A DNA stretch of 64,000 nucleotides from Methylopila sp. M107 (GCF_000384475.1 NZ_ARWB01000001.1:4082123-4146122); one strand, 5' to 3'; shown: positions 8,591 to 18,800, numbered from the stretch's first letter. Made by a program: numbers and translations. The notes: generated from the sequence alone by a model not told the origin.

Positions 8591-9436
8591 ATGGTCGCCA
8601 CCTTCGATCGCCGCGTCACCGCAGCCCGCCCCGACGTCGCGGCGGCGTCGCTGAAAGGCAAGGTCGAGGCGCTGCGCTTCGTCGAGGGCGAGAGGCGCCG
8701 CGTCGCGGTCGGGCATGCGGGCCTGCGCCGCGCGCCGAAGCCGGACGCCGGGCTCGAGACCGAGCTGCTGTTCGGCGAGGAGGTCACGGTCTATGACGAG
8801 CTCGAGGGCTGGGCCTGGGTCCAGAACGCGACCGACGCCTACGTCGGCTACGTGCCCTCCGCCGCGCTGAGCGCGGAGCTCGGTCCCGGCGCGACGCATC
8901 GCGTCTCTGCGCTCAGGACGCTGCTGTTCCCGGAACCCTCGATCAAGGCGCCGCCGGACGACGCGCTTTCCATGGGCGCGAGCGTGTCGGTGGTCGATTT
9001 CGAAGACCGGTTCGCGGTGCTCGACACCGGCGCCTACGCGATCGCCAAACACCTTGCGCCGCTCGACGTGACCGAGATGGATGCGGTCGCGGTCGCGGAA
9101 AAATTCATCGGCGCGCCGTATCTGTGGGGGGGGCGCACCAGCCTCGGGCTCGACTGCTCGGCGCTGGTCCAGACCGCGCTCGCCGCTTGCGGGAAGCGCG
9201 CCCCGCGCGACAGCGACATGCAGGAGGCGGCGGTGGGCCGGCCGGTCGCGCTGGAGGAGGCGCGGCGCGGCGACCTCGTGTTCTGGAAGGGCCATGTCGC
9301 GCTGGTGCGCGACGAGGCGACGATCATCCACGCCAACGCCTTCGCGATGGCGGTCGCGATCGAACCCTTCGGCGAAGCGATCGCGCGCATCGCAAAGGCC
9401 GGCGATCCGGTCACCAGCGTGAAGCGGGTGGGGTGA
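8591..9436 (+). CDS. NlpC/P60 family cysteine peptidase with SH3-like domains
   Basis: Of 281 residues, the first ~160 form two SH3-like segments (LRRAPKPDAGLETELLFGEE, GWAWVQNATDAYVGYVP), followed by the NlpC/P60 domain. The catalytic residues are Cys189 in LDCSALVQ, His235 in FWKGHVALV and His247 in IIHANAF. These enzymes hydrolyse gamma-D-glutamyl-diamino acid bonds in peptidoglycan peptides. No signal peptide is visible, so it probably acts in muropeptide recycling or is exported by another route. The catalytic N-x-W-G-G loop (YLWGGRTS) is intact. Confidence 0.9.
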   Translation: MVATFDRRVTAARPDVAAASLKGKVEALRFVEGERRRVAVGHAGLRRAPKPDAGLETELLFGEEVTVYDELEGWAWVQNATDAYVGYVPSAALSAELGPGATHRVSALRTLLFPEPSIKAPPDDALSMGASVSVVDFEDRFAVLDTGAYAIAKHLAPLDVTEMDAVAVAEKFIGAPYLWGGRTSLGLDCSALVQTALAACGKRAPRDSDMQEAAVGRPVALEEARRGDLVFWKGHVALVRDEATIIHANAFAMAVAIEPFGEAIARIAKAGDPVTSVKRVG

Positions 9437-9456
9437 GCGGGGTGGCGGGATCTCCC

Positions 9457-9489
9457 TTGTTCCCCTCCCCGCAAGGGGGAGGGGGACAG
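9457..9489. repeat. Family D repeat half-element
   Basis: A single TTCCCCTCCCCGCAAGGGGG palindrome of the family seen at 4213-4357 fills the short gap before gluQ and could form a small hairpin in the leader. Confidence 0.6.
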
Positions 9490-9501
9490 CGCTGCAGCTC
9501 G

Positions 9502-10392
9502 ATGACGACCCCCGTCTTCCGCTTCGCGCCCTCGCCGACAGGCTTCCTCCACCTCGGTCACGCGCTGTCCGCCGTCTCGGTCTGGCGCGCGGCGGAGGCG
9601 GTCGGCGGCAGGGTCTTGCTGCGGATCGAGGACATCGACCCCGCCCGCAGCCGGCCCGAGCATGTCGCGGCGATCGAGGAGGACCTCGCCTGGCTAGGCT
9701 TGCGCTGGGACGGCGAGGTGCGCCGCCAGTCGAACCACATGGACGACTACGCCCGGGCGCTCATGAGCCTCGGCGACCGGTCGCTGGTCTATCCGAGCCG
9801 GCTGACCCGCGCTGACATTTCCGAAGCGGTCGCGCGCATCGAGGAGGCGGAGGGGCGCCCCTGGCCGCGCGATCCGGACGGCGCGGCCCGCCTGCCGATC
9901 CCCGGCGCGCGCGAGAACGAGGCCGAGACCCGCCATGCGCTCCGGCTCGACATGGCGAAGGCGCTGCGGGCGATCGGCGGCGAACGCCTCGTCTGGCGCG
10001 AGGAGGGCGCTGGGCCCGACGGCGAGACCGGCGACGTCGCCGCCCGCCCGGACCTTTGGGGCGACGTGATCCTCGCCCGCAAGGAGACGCCGACCAGCTA
10101 TCACCTCGCCGTGGTGGTCGACGACGCGGCCCAGGGCGTGACCCACGTCGTGCGCGGGCAGGACATGTTCCACGCGACCTCGGCGCACCGGCTGCTGCAG
10201 AGGCTGCTCGGCCTGCCCGCGCCGGTCTATCGCCACCACCGCCTGGTTTCGGACGCGGAGGGGCAAAAACTCGCGAAGTCGCGGGGGTCGACGTCGCTGC
10301 GGGATTTGAGGGTAGCTGGGTGGGATCGAAACGATGTCCTGCGCGCGGTCGACGCGCTTTTGAAGGGCGATGTCTTGAAATCGTCGGCATAG
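9502..10392 (+). CDS. gluQ: Glutamyl-Q tRNA(Asp) synthetase
   Basis: This is a 296-residue GluRS catalytic-core paralogue without an anticodon-binding domain. It has the class I signature HIGH as HLGH in FAPSPTGFLHLGHALS, LRIEDIDPAR, and a KMSKS-like loop EGQKLAKSRGS. GluQ attaches glutamate to queuosine at position 34 of tRNA-Asp. The family's Zn-binding cysteines are absent (the segment reads VYPSRLTRADI), as in many alphaproteobacterial forms. I chose the ATG at 9502 (MTTPVFRF); the longer frame from 9124 is a shadow of the preceding gene. Confidence 0.9.
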   Translation: MTTPVFRFAPSPTGFLHLGHALSAVSVWRAAEAVGGRVLLRIEDIDPARSRPEHVAAIEEDLAWLGLRWDGEVRRQSNHMDDYARALMSLGDRSLVYPSRLTRADISEAVARIEEAEGRPWPRDPDGAARLPIPGARENEAETRHALRLDMAKALRAIGGERLVWREEGAGPDGETGDVAARPDLWGDVILARKETPTSYHLAVVVDDAAQGVTHVVRGQDMFHATSAHRLLQRLLGLPAPVYRHHRLVSDAEGQKLAKSRGSTSLRDLRVAGWDRNDVLRAVDALLKGDVLKSSA

Positions 10393-10454
10393 ACCGATTT
10401 CCCTCCTAAGCCGCGGTCGACCCACGGACCGCTGAAAAAAGTCGGGAGGAACCG

Positions 10455-13400
10455 ATGTCCGAAGCGGAAACCGCACGCTCGACCCTCATTCGCGAGACGG
10501 CGAGCCGCGCCGGCGCGACCCAGGACGGGCCGCCGCCGGACTTCGTTGAGGCCCTGTTCGGGCGCACCGCCGCCTCCGACCTCGCGCCCTATCCACCCGC
10601 GACGCTCGCGCTGCTCGCCCAGTCCGCCTGGGATCATCTCGGCTCCAGGACGAGAGGCGGCCATGACGTCCGCCTGACGGACCGCGACTTCGGCGGCGCC
10701 GGCGACATCACCGTCGTCGAGATCCTCAACGACGACATGGCCTACCTGCTCGACAGCGTGCTGTCCGAGCTCGCCGACCGGAGCCTGAACGTCCGCTTCG
10801 TCGCGCATCCGATCCTGGCGGTCGAGCGCGAGTCCGACGGACGTCTCAAGGCCTTCCGCGGGGAGGCCGACCGCGCGCAGTTTGAGAACGCGCCGCGCGA
10901 AAGCCTGATCCACCTCCATCTCGACCGCATCGACGACGCCGCCGCGCGCGCCGACCTCGTCGCGGGACTGGACGCGGTGCTGAACGAGGTCCGGCATGCG
11001 ACGCAGGACCATGCCGGCATGGTCGGGGCGGTCAAACGCGCCGTCGCGGCCTATCGCGACAGCCCGCCGCCGCTCGACGCCGACGAGATCGCCGAGGCCG
11101 TGCAGTTCCTCGAATGGCTGACGGGCGGCGACTTCATCTTCCTCGGCGCGCGCGAATATGCGCTGAAGAGCGAGGGCGAGGACGACTGGCTGGAGCAGGT
11201 CGCCGAGACCGGCCTCGGCGCGCTGCGCGATCCCGAGACCAAGGTGCTCCGGCGCGGCGGCGAACTCGTCAACATCACGCCCGAGATCCGCGCCTTCCTG
11301 CACGAGAAGAAGCCGCTGATCGTCACCAAGGCGTCGGTGAAGTCGAAGGTGTTTCGCCGGCTCTACATGGACTATGTCGGGGTCAAGCGCTTCGACGAGG
11401 CCGGCAAGCTGCAGGGCGAGCTCCGGATCGTCGGCTTGTTCACGGGCGGCGCCTTCACGCGTCCCGCGCGCTCGACGCCGCTCATCCGCCGAAAGGTGTT
11501 CCAGGTCGTCGAGAAGGCGGGCTTCGACCGCGAGAGCCATTCGGGCAAGGCGCTCGCGACCGTGCTCGAGAACCACCCGCGCGACGAGCTGTTCCAGGCC
11601 GACGTCGACACGCTGTTCTCGACCGCGATGGAGATCCTCGCCCTCTACGAGCGCCCGCGCGTCAAGGCGCTGAGCCGTCCGGACGCGTTCGGGCGGTTCG
11701 TCTCGGTGCTCGTCTACGTGCCGCGCGAGCTCTACGATTCGGACGTCCGCGTGCGGATCGGCGATCACCTCGCCAAGCGCTTCGGCGGCCACGTCTCGGC
11801 CTATTATCCGGCCTTCCCCGAGGGGCCGCTGGCGCGGGTGCACTTCATCATCGGCTCCGAGGTGAACGCGGCGCTCGGAACCGTCGACGCGGACGAGCTC
11901 GACGCGGAGCTCAACGTCATCGTCCGCACCTGGGCGGATTCGCTGCGCATCGCGCTCGCCGAGACCGTGCCGGCCGCAAGGGCCCGCGCCCTCGCGCAGG
12001 TCTACGGCCAGGCCTTCGGCCCGTCCTACGAGGCGCGCACGAGCGCCGCCGCGGCCGTGTCAGACGTCATTCATCTGGAGCGACTCAACGCCGCGCGCGC
12101 CTTCGGGATCGACTTCTATCGCGGCGAGGACGCCGGCGAGACGCGCCTCAAGGTGTTCTCGCACAGCGCGCCCATCCCGCTGTCGCGGCGCGTGCCGATG
12201 CTGGAGAACATGGGGTTCCGCGTGATCGACGAGCGCACCTATCGGGTGGAGCCGTCGGGAAGTCCGCGCGGAGACTATGTCTGGATTCACGACATGACGC
12301 TGGAGCGCGCATCCGGCAAGCCGATCGACTTCACCCGCGACCTCGACGACCGGCTGGAGGCGCTGCTGATCGCGGTGCTCAACGGCGACGCCGAGAGCGA
12401 CGGCTACAACGGACTGACGCTGGAGGCGGGCCTCGGCTGGCGCGACGTCGCGCTGGTGCGCGCGCTGTCGCGTTACCTCCGGCAGGCGCGCGTTCCGTAC
12501 GACCAGGACTACATGTGGGCGACGCTCACCAAGCATTCCGCGCTCGCGGCCAAGATCGTCGCGCTGTTCTACGCGCGCTTCGATCCGCGGCTCGGCGAAG
12601 GCCGGGACGAGAAGGAGGCCGCGATCGCGGCCGGGATCGAGGAGGGGCTGCAGGCGGTCGAGAGCCTCGACGAGGACACCATCCTGCGTCGCTTCCTCAA
12701 CCTCGTGCGCGCCTGCATCCGCACCAACTTCTTCCAGACGGCCAAGGACGGCAGGATCAAGCCGACCTTCGCGTTCAAGCTCGAAAGCCGCAAGATCGAG
12801 GGCCTGCCGGCCCCGAAGCCGCTCTACGAGATTTCTGTCTACTCGCCGCGCGTCGAGGGCGTGCACCTGCGCTTTGGCAAGGTGGCGCGCGGCGGCCTGC
12901 GCTGGTCCGACCGGCCGCAGGATTTCCGCACCGAAGTGCTGGGGCTGGTGAAGGCCCAGCAGGTCAAGAACGCCGTGATCGTGCCGGTCGGCTCCAAGGG
13001 CGGCTTCGTGCCGAAGCAGCTGCCCGCCGGGCCGCGCGACGCCTGGCTGGCGGAAGGCACGGAAGCCTACAAGATCTTCATCAACGCGCTGCTCGACGTC
13101 ACCGACAACCTTTCGCGTGACGATGTCGTCCCGCCCCCGGACGTGGTGCGCCATGACCCGGACGATCCCTATCTCGTCGTGGCGGCCGACAAGGGCACCG
13201 CGACCTTCTCGGACACCGCGAACGGCATCGCGGAGAGCCGCGGCTTCTGGCTCGGCGACGCCTTCGCGTCCGGCGGCTCGGTCGGCTACGACCACAAGGG
13301 CATGGGCATCACGGCGCGCGGCGCCTGGGAGGCGGTGAAGCGCCACTTCCGCGAGATCGACCACGACATCCAGACCACGCCGTTCACGGTGGTGGGCGTC

Positions 13401-15278
13401 GGCGACATGTCGGGCGACGTGTTCGGCAACGGCATGCTGCTGTCGCCGGCCATCAAGCTCGTCGCGGCGTTCGATCACCGCGACATCTTCATCGACCCGA
13501 ACCCGGACCCGGCGACCACTTTCCCCGAGCGCAAGCGCCTGTTCGACCTCGGGCGGTCGAGCTGGCAGGACTACGACAAGTCGAAGATCTCCGCGGGCGG
13601 CGGAATCTACTCCCGCAGCCTGAAGACCATTCCGCTGTCGCCCGAAGCGCAGGACGCGCTCGGCTTCGCTCAGCCGCACGCGACGCCCCAGCAGGTGATG
13701 AACGCGATCCTGAAGGCGCCCGCCGACCTGCTCTGGTTCGGCGGCATCGGCACCTATATTCGCGCCACGACCGAGAGCGACGAACAGGCAGGCGACCGCG
13801 CCAACGACGCGATCCGCATCACGCCGCCCGACCTGCGCGTCAAGGCGATCGGCGAGGGCGCCAATCTGGGCGTCACCCAGAAGGCGCGCATTGAGGCGGC
13901 GCGGCGCGGCGTCCGGCTGAACACCGACGCGATCGACAATTCGGCCGGCGTGAACACCTCCGACGTCGAGGTGAACATCAAGATCGCGTTCCTCGCGCCG
14001 GTGCGCGACGGGGCGCTTAAGCTCGAGGAGCGCAACGCGGTGCTCGCTTCGATGACCGACGAAGTCGCCGAGCTCGTGCTCGCCAACAACTACGCCCAGA
14101 CGCTCGCGATCTCGCTCAGCCAGAAGGCGGGGCTGGAGGCGGTCGGCTTCCAGACGCGGCTGATGCAGACGCTGGAGGCCCGCGGCCTGCTCGACCGCGC
14201 GGTCGAGACGCTGCCCGACGACGCGACCTTCGCGGACCGGGCGCGGGCGGGCGATCCGCTGACCCGGCCGGAAATCTCGGTGCTGCTCGCCTGGGCCAAG
14301 ATCGCGCTCTACGACGACCTGCTGGCGAGCGGCGTGCCGGACGATCCCTACATCGCCCGTGGGCTCGCGACCTATTTCCCGACCGCGATGCGCGAGCGCT
14401 TTGCGGCCGAGATCGCCGGCCACCGGCTGCGCCGCGAGATCGTCGCGACGTTGATCGCCAACGCCATGATCAATCGCGGCGGGCCGGCGCTGGTGGTGCG
14501 GCTGTCCGACCAGACCAGCGCGCCCGCGCCCCGGATCGCGGCGGCCTATGCGGTCGCGCGCGACGCCTTCGACTTCGTCGAACTCTCGGAAGAGATCGAT
14601 GCGCTCGACGCGAAAATCTCCGGCGCGCTGCAGCTCGACCTCTATGCGGACGTGCAGCACCTGCTGATCCACCGCATGGTCTGGTTCCTGCGCAATGTCG
14701 ATCTCGGCGGTGATCTCGAAGCCGTGGTGACGCGTTTCCAGGGTCCGATCCGGGCGACCCGCGGCGGGCTCGACGCGGCGCTGGGTCAGGAGACGGCCAC
14801 GCGCCGCGCGGCGCATACGGCGGAGCTGGCGGCGGCGGGCGTGCCTCAGGGGCTCGCCGACAAGATCTCCGGCCTGCTCGCGCTCGAAGGCGCGTGCGAC
14901 GCCGTGCTGGTCTCCGAGCGGGCCGGACGCCCGATCGACGCCGGCGCCGCGACCCTGTTCGCGGTCGCGGACCAGTTCGGGTTGGGGCGGATCATCCAGG
15001 CGGCGCTGGCGGCCCCCGCCAGCGACCATTACGACCGGCTGGCGCTCGACCGCGCGCTCGACCAGATCGGGGTCGCGGCCCGCGACATGGCGGTCGCGGC
15101 GCTCGCGGCCCATCCGGACAAGTCCGGACCGGACGCGGTCGCGGCCTGGGCGGAGGCCTCGCCGGACGCCGCGCGCGTGCGCCGCGCGGTGCTCGAAATC
15201 GCGGGCTCCGGCATCACGGTCGCGAGGCTCACCGTCGCCGCGAGCCTGCTGGGAGACCTCGCGCGCGTGACGGCGTGA
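10455..15278 (+). CDS. gdhB: NAD-specific glutamate dehydrogenase, ~180 kDa type
   Basis: The 1607-residue product matches the large bacterial NAD-GDH family in length and sequence. It has N-terminal ACT-like regulatory regions (about 1-700), then the catalytic core with KVARGGLRWSDRPQDFRTEV and VPVGSKGGFV, the NAD-binding part with VVGVGDMSGDVFGNGML, and a C-terminal helical region. It oxidatively deaminates L-glutamate to 2-oxoglutarate with NAD+, a catabolic and nitrogen-balancing role. The ATG at 10455 follows a strong GGGAGGA ribosome site. The gene stands alone. The symbol follows common usage for this class and is not unique. Confidence 0.95.
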   Translation: MSEAETARSTLIRETASRAGATQDGPPPDFVEALFGRTAASDLAPYPPATLALLAQSAWDHLGSRTRGGHDVRLTDRDFGGAGDITVVEILNDDMAYLLDSVLSELADRSLNVRFVAHPILAVERESDGRLKAFRGEADRAQFENAPRESLIHLHLDRIDDAAARADLVAGLDAVLNEVRHATQDHAGMVGAVKRAVAAYRDSPPPLDADEIAEAVQFLEWLTGGDFIFLGAREYALKSEGEDDWLEQVAETGLGALRDPETKVLRRGGELVNITPEIRAFLHEKKPLIVTKASVKSKVFRRLYMDYVGVKRFDEAGKLQGELRIVGLFTGGAFTRPARSTPLIRRKVFQVVEKAGFDRESHSGKALATVLENHPRDELFQADVDTLFSTAMEILALYERPRVKALSRPDAFGRFVSVLVYVPRELYDSDVRVRIGDHLAKRFGGHVSAYYPAFPEGPLARVHFIIGSEVNAALGTVDADELDAELNVIVRTWADSLRIALAETVPAARARALAQVYGQAFGPSYEARTSAAAAVSDVIHLERLNAARAFGIDFYRGEDAGETRLKVFSHSAPIPLSRRVPMLENMGFRVIDERTYRVEPSGSPRGDYVWIHDMTLERASGKPIDFTRDLDDRLEALLIAVLNGDAESDGYNGLTLEAGLGWRDVALVRALSRYLRQARVPYDQDYMWATLTKHSALAAKIVALFYARFDPRLGEGRDEKEAAIAAGIEEGLQAVESLDEDTILRRFLNLVRACIRTNFFQTAKDGRIKPTFAFKLESRKIEGLPAPKPLYEISVYSPRVEGVHLRFGKVARGGLRWSDRPQDFRTEVLGLVKAQQVKNAVIVPVGSKGGFVPKQLPAGPRDAWLAEGTEAYKIFINALLDVTDNLSRDDVVPPPDVVRHDPDDPYLVVAADKGTATFSDTANGIAESRGFWLGDAFASGGSVGYDHKGMGITARGAWEAVKRHFREIDHDIQTTPFTVVGVGDMSGDVFGNGMLLSPAIKLVAAFDHRDIFIDPNPDPATTFPERKRLFDLGRSSWQDYDKSKISAGGGIYSRSLKTIPLSPEAQDALGFAQPHATPQQVMNAILKAPADLLWFGGIGTYIRATTESDEQAGDRANDAIRITPPDLRVKAIGEGANLGVTQKARIEAARRGVRLNTDAIDNSAGVNTSDVEVNIKIAFLAPVRDGALKLEERNAVLASMTDEVAELVLANNYAQTLAISLSQKAGLEAVGFQTRLMQTLEARGLLDRAVETLPDDATFADRARAGDPLTRPEISVLLAWAKIALYDDLLASGVPDDPYIARGLATYFPTAMRERFAAEIAGHRLRREIVATLIANAMINRGGPALVVRLSDQTSAPAPRIAAAYAVARDAFDFVELSEEIDALDAKISGALQLDLYADVQHLLIHRMVWFLRNVDLGGDLEAVVTRFQGPIRATRGGLDAALGQETATRRAAHTAELAAAGVPQGLADKISGLLALEGACDAVLVSERAGRPIDAGAATLFAVADQFGLGRIIQAALAAPASDHYDRLALDRALDQIGVAARDMAVAALAAHPDKSGPDAVAAWAEASPDAARVRRAVLEIAGSGITVARLTVAASLLGDLARVTA

Positions 15279-15290
15279 AGGCGTCTCCGC

Positions 15291-15411
15291 TCTTGTCCCG
15301 GCCCTGAGCCGGGACCCAGAGCCGCTGCGCCTTCAAAGGCTGCGCGCCCCAGAGCCTTGATTGGAACGGGGGCGCGTCCGGGTCCCGGCCCTGAGCCGGG
15401 ACAAGAGCGCT
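15291..15411. repeat. Dispersed palindromic repeat, family F copy 1
   Basis: TCTTGTCCCGGCCCTGAGCC at the left and its complement GGCCCTGAGCCGGGACAAGA at the right form an inverted pair of about 120 bp total. It lies between the convergent ends of the NAD-GDH gene and the YbjQ-family gene. Relatives occur at 47411-47522 and, partially, 27961-27995. Confidence 0.75.
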
Positions 15412-15413
15412 CG

Positions 15414-15734
15414 TCAGGCCAGCGTCACCGCCGTGCCCGAAGCCGTGACCATCAGCATCGAGCCTTCCTTGCCGACGGTCTCGTAGTCGAGGTCGACGCC
15501 GATGACCGCGTTGCCGCCGCGGGCGCGCGCCTCCTCGATCATCTCCTCGAGCGCGATGTCGCGCGCGGACTTCAGCTCCTTCTCATAGGCGCCGGAGCGG
15601 CCGCCGACGATGTCGCGCACCGCCGCGAACATGTCGCGGAAGATATTGGCGCCGAGGATCGCCTCGCCGGAGACGAGCCCCTGATACTCGACGATGCGGC
15701 GGCCTTCGACGGTGTTGGTTGTGGTGACGAGCAT
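15414..15734 (-). CDS. YbjQ/UPF0145 (DUF74) family protein
   Basis: This is a 106-residue soluble protein starting [20 protein letters not shown] and containing [29 protein letters not shown] and [15 protein letters not shown], the hallmark strings of the YbjQ/DUF74 family. Members form pentamers and are annotated as putative heavy-metal-binding proteins; function is not established. I chose the ATG at 15734 because the longer frame to 15944 runs through an AT-rich regulatory stretch and lacks family resemblance. Confidence 0.85.
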   Translation of the reverse strand: MLVTTTNTVEGRRIVEYQGLVSGEAILGANIFRDMFAAVRDIVGGRSGAYEKELKSARDIALEEMIEEARARGGNAVIGVDLDYETVGKEGSMLMVTASGTAVTLA

Positions 15735-15889
15735 TGCGGCCTCCCGAGCGCCAAGGAACGTTGCGAGACATAGGCGGCGCCGCAGCGTCGTCAAAGAGCC
15801 GAGACCGCAAATTCCTGGCAGCGTTGCTGAATGTTTGCGCCTGCCTCTTCTGTGTGCTGTGTGCGCTGCAGTTGTCGTTACCGCAACGC

Positions 15890-16025
15890 ACAATGAAGGG
15901 AAGGTTTCGCTTATAGAATGTGCAGTTCGTCGAACAGATAACACACTAACGTCTAGTGTAAAAACGCTGCGTGTTAACTTATCAGACGGAGAATCACCCT
16001 ATATTCATCAGACTATCGCCAGTGA
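15890..16025. promoter_or_regulatory. AT-rich island with operator-like palindrome
   Basis: About 130 bp of clearly lower GC than its surroundings lies between the divergent YbjQ gene and a short ORF. It contains a TATAGA hexamer (15912-15917), the palindrome ACACTA-ACGTC-TAGTGT (arms 15943-15948 and 15954-15959) and TTCGTCGAA. This looks like a promoter/operator region. The regulator and exact promoter are unknown. Confidence 0.45.
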
Positions 16026-16038
16026 GGAGGACGCAGGG

Positions 16039-16221
16039 ATGGCGTCGAAACACTGCCCTGCAATGACCCGCCCGAGCGGCGCCGAGAAGCGGCCGAGAGG
16101 CCGCCGCTCCGGCGCTCTTTCGATCGCGCGCTGGGCGCGCAAGGAGCAGGCGGCTCCGAAGGCGTCGGTCACGACGGCCGGCGATCGCGTCGGCGCACGC
16201 GCGCCGGAAACCGTCGCCTGA
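16039..16221 (+). CDS. Possible small Arg/Ala-rich protein
   Basis: This is a 60-residue ORF starting MASKHCPAMTRPSGAEKRPR, preceded by GAGGAGG at 16024-16030 (8 bases before the ATG) and downstream of the AT-rich island. It is basic and has no recognised domain. The spacing of the ribosome site and the putative promoter support it; the lack of recognisable homologues does not. It could also be non-coding leader DNA. Confidence 0.4.
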   Translation: MASKHCPAMTRPSGAEKRPRGRRSGALSIARWARKEQAAPKASVTTAGDRVGARAPETVA

Positions 16222-16277
16222 GTTCTATCCGGATCAATAAGCGGGCGGCCTAACCGGCGCGCCCGAAGCCTCCGCGC

Positions 16278-17054
16278 TCAGGTCGGGCGATGCGCCTCGA
16301 CCATGGCGGGCGGCAGCGGGGCGATCTTGCGGTCAAGCGCCTCAGCCAGGAACGCGCCCACGCAAGCGTGGCCGGTGTCGTTCATGTGCAGCCGGTCGCC
16401 CGAGATCATCGCTGCGCCGCCGGATTTGGCGATCGACTTCATGGCGTCGTAGCGGCGCGCGATCGGAACTCCGGTCGCGGCCGAAATCTGCTTCAGCACG
16501 CCGATATACGGCGTGTAGAGCGCCTCGTCCTGCGGGACATATTGCGGGTCCAGCAGCGCGACGTCGACGCCGGCGGCCGTGATGTCGGCGATGCCGCGCT
16601 CGGCGATCGAGCGGAACGCCGCGACGTCGATCTTGCGATAGACGTCGTTGGTGCCGATCTGCCAGATCACGAGATCGGGCTTCGCGGCGCCGATCTCGGT
16701 CTTCAGCCGCGCCTCCGCGCCGACCGCGGTCTCGCCGCCGATGCCGCGCGCCACCACGCTCACGTCGACGCCGGCGAGCCGCTGTTCGAGCTCGGTCTCG
16801 AGCCGGGCCGTATAGGCTTTTGAGGGCGATGTCGCGCCGACGCCGGCGGTCGAGGACGAGCCCACGACCAGGATGCGGAAATCATCCGCGTCCTTGAGGC
16901 GCTTCGCCGCCCTGTCGAGCTTGCCCGCCATCGACAGGTCGGCGTCGGCGACCTTGCAGGGCGCGAACATCGGATCGGCGACAGCCGCGGGAGACGCTAG
17001 AGCCACGACCGCGACGGCGACCGAGACGCGAAACAAGGACACGAACGACGCCAT
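16278..17054 (-). CDS. SGNH/GDSL-family hydrolase, exported
   Basis: The 258-residue protein has a signal peptide (about residues 1-26, ending AAVADP) when started at the ATG at 17054; the frame remains open to 17150. SGNH blocks are visible: FRILVVGSSSTAG (block I, with Ser in place of the usual Asp of GDS), RGIGGET (block II Gly), IWQIGTND (block III Asn) and SGDRLHMND (block V Asp and His). It is expected to be a periplasmic esterase, lipase or acyl-transferring hydrolase; the substrate is unknown. It is monocistronic next to purH. Confidence 0.85.
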   Translation of the reverse strand: MASFVSLFRVSVAVAVVALASPAAVADPMFAPCKVADADLSMAGKLDRAAKRLKDADDFRILVVGSSSTAGVGATSPSKAYTARLETELEQRLAGVDVSVVARGIGGETAVGAEARLKTEIGAAKPDLVIWQIGTNDVYRKIDVAAFRSIAERGIADITAAGVDVALLDPQYVPQDEALYTPYIGVLKQISAATGVPIARRYDAMKSIAKSGGAAMISGDRLHMNDTGHACVGAFLAEALDRKIAPLPPAMVEAHRPT

Positions 17055-17213
17055 CCGGCGACTCCAGCCAAGCGTGGAAACGGCCCACGCAATCAATGCG
17101 TAAGCAGGTCCCCCGACCCTTGCGATGCGCATTACCATACCTTCGACCAAAGAGTCCTATCCGTAAGAACCCGTATGATCACATTCGGTGCGGCTGCGTT
17201 TCAGAACGCCGCG

Positions 17214-18800
17214 TCAGTGGCGGAAGTGCCGCACTCCGGTGAACGCCATGGCGAGGCCGGCTTCGTCGGCGCGCGCGATGACTTCGTCGTCGCGCATCGA
17301 ACCGCCGGGTTGGATGACGGCCGTCGCGCCGGCCTCGATCGCGGCGTCGAGCCCGTCGGCGAAGGGGAAGAAGGCGTCAGACGCGACCGCAGCGCCGCGG
17401 GTCAACGGCTCCGTCATCCCTGCGGCTTCTGCGGCGTCGAGCGCCTTGCGGGCCGCGATCCGCGCGCTGTCGACCCGGCTCATCTGGCCGGCGCCGACCC
17501 CGACGGTCGCAAGGTCCCGGGCGTAGACGATCGCGTTCGACTTGACGTGCTTGGCGACCCGGAAGGCGAACTTCATGTCGGCGAGCTCGCGCTCCGTCGG
17601 CGCGCGCTTCGTTACGACCTTGAGCTCGAGATCGTCCACCGCGGCGTCGTCGCGCGACTGGACGAGAAAGCCGCCCGCGACCGTGCGGATGACGCGGCCG
17701 GGGCTGCGCGCGTCGGGCAGGGCTCCGGCGATCAGCAGGCGCAGGTTCTTCTTGGCCGCGACGATCTTGCGCGCCTCCTCGTCGGCGTCGGGCGCGATGA
17801 TCACCTCGGTGAAGATCTCGACGATCTTGGCTGCGGCTTCCGCGTCGAGCGTCCGGTTCAGCGCGACGATCCCGCCAAACGCCGAGACGGGATCGCAGGC
17901 GAGGGCGCGCTCGTAAGCCTCGAGCAGGCTCGCGCCTTCCGCGACGCCGCACGGATTGGCGTGCTTGACGATGACGCAGGCGGCGGTCCGGCCCGCGTCG
18001 AACTCGCCGGCGAGCTCATAGGCCGCGTCGGTGTCGTTGATGTTGTTATAGGAGAGCTCCTTGCCCTGGAGCTGGACCGCGGTCGCGACGCCCGGCCGGG
18101 CCTCCGGTCCGCGATAAAACGCGGCGCTCTGGTGCGGGTTCTCGCCATAGCGCAGGCCCTGCGCCAGCGTCCCGCCGAGCGCCGCGAAGGCGGGCGTCGC
18201 CTCGCCGGCTACTCCCGAGAGCCAGGTCCCGATCGCCGCATCGTAAGCGGCCGTACGCGAAAACGCCTTGGCGGCGAGGCGCTTGCGCAGCGATTGCGTG
18301 GTGGCGCCGCTATTCGCGTCCATCTCGCCGAGCACCGCGGCGTAGTCGGCGGGCTCGACCACGACGGTGACGAAGGCGTGGTTCTTCGAGGCGCCTCGGA
18401 TCATCGCCGGTCCCCCGACGTCGATGTTCTCGACCATGTCGTCGAAGTCGGCCTTCCGCGCCAGCGCCGCCTCGAACGGGTAGAGGTTCACGACCAGCAG
18501 GTCGATCGGCGCGATGGCGTGCTCGGCCATCGAGGCCTCGTGGCCGGCGTCGCCTCGGATCGCGAGCAGCCCGCCATGCACCTTCGGGTGCAGCGTCTTG
18601 ACCCGGCCGTCCATCATCTCGGGAAAGTCGGTGAGAGACGAGACGTCGTCGACCTTGAGCCCGGCCTCCGCGATCGCCTTCGCGGTCCCGCCGGTCGACA
18701 CCAGCGCCACGCCCCGCTCGCTCAGCGCGCGCGCAAAATCGATCAGCCCAGTCTTGTCGGAGACCGACAGCAGGGCGCGGGCGATCGGTCGGTCGGACAT
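17214..18800 (-). CDS. purH: Bifunctional AICAR formyltransferase / IMP cyclohydrolase
   Basis: The 528-residue PurH catalyses the last two steps of IMP synthesis. The N-terminal MGS-like cyclohydrolase domain (about 1-150) contains [22 protein letters not shown] and NLYPFE. The C-terminal formyltransferase domain has [10 protein letters not shown] and [10 protein letters not shown], and it ends in [18 protein letters not shown] near the C-terminus. I chose the ATG at 18800 ([19 protein letters not shown]), matching the family start; the 65-residue upstream extension is repeat DNA. The stop is followed by a short spacer and no obvious operon partner. Confidence 0.96.
   Translation of the reverse strand: MSDRPIARALLSVSDKTGLIDFARALSERGVALVSTGGTAKAIAEAGLKVDDVSSLTDFPEMMDGRVKTLHPKVHGGLLAIRGDAGHEASMAEHAIAPIDLLVVNLYPFEAALARKADFDDMVENIDVGGPAMIRGASKNHAFVTVVVEPADYAAVLGEMDANSGATTQSLRKRLAAKAFSRTAAYDAAIGTWLSGVAGEATPAFAALGGTLAQGLRYGENPHQSAAFYRGPEARPGVATAVQLQGKELSYNNINDTDAAYELAGEFDAGRTAACVIVKHANPCGVAEGASLLEAYERALACDPVSAFGGIVALNRTLDAEAAAKIVEIFTEVIIAPDADEEARKIVAAKKNLRLLIAGALPDARSPGRVIRTVAGGFLVQSRDDAAVDDLELKVVTKRAPTERELADMKFAFRVAKHVKSNAIVYARDLATVGVGAGQMSRVDSARIAARKALDAAEAAGMTEPLTRGAAVASDAFFPFADGLDAAIEAGATAVIQPGGSMRDDEVIARADEAGLAMAFTGVRHFRH

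Noticed and set aside
12060-15113. 1017-residue minus-strand ORF opposite the NAD-GDH gene
   Set aside because: Low-complexity shadow of the well-supported plus-strand gene.
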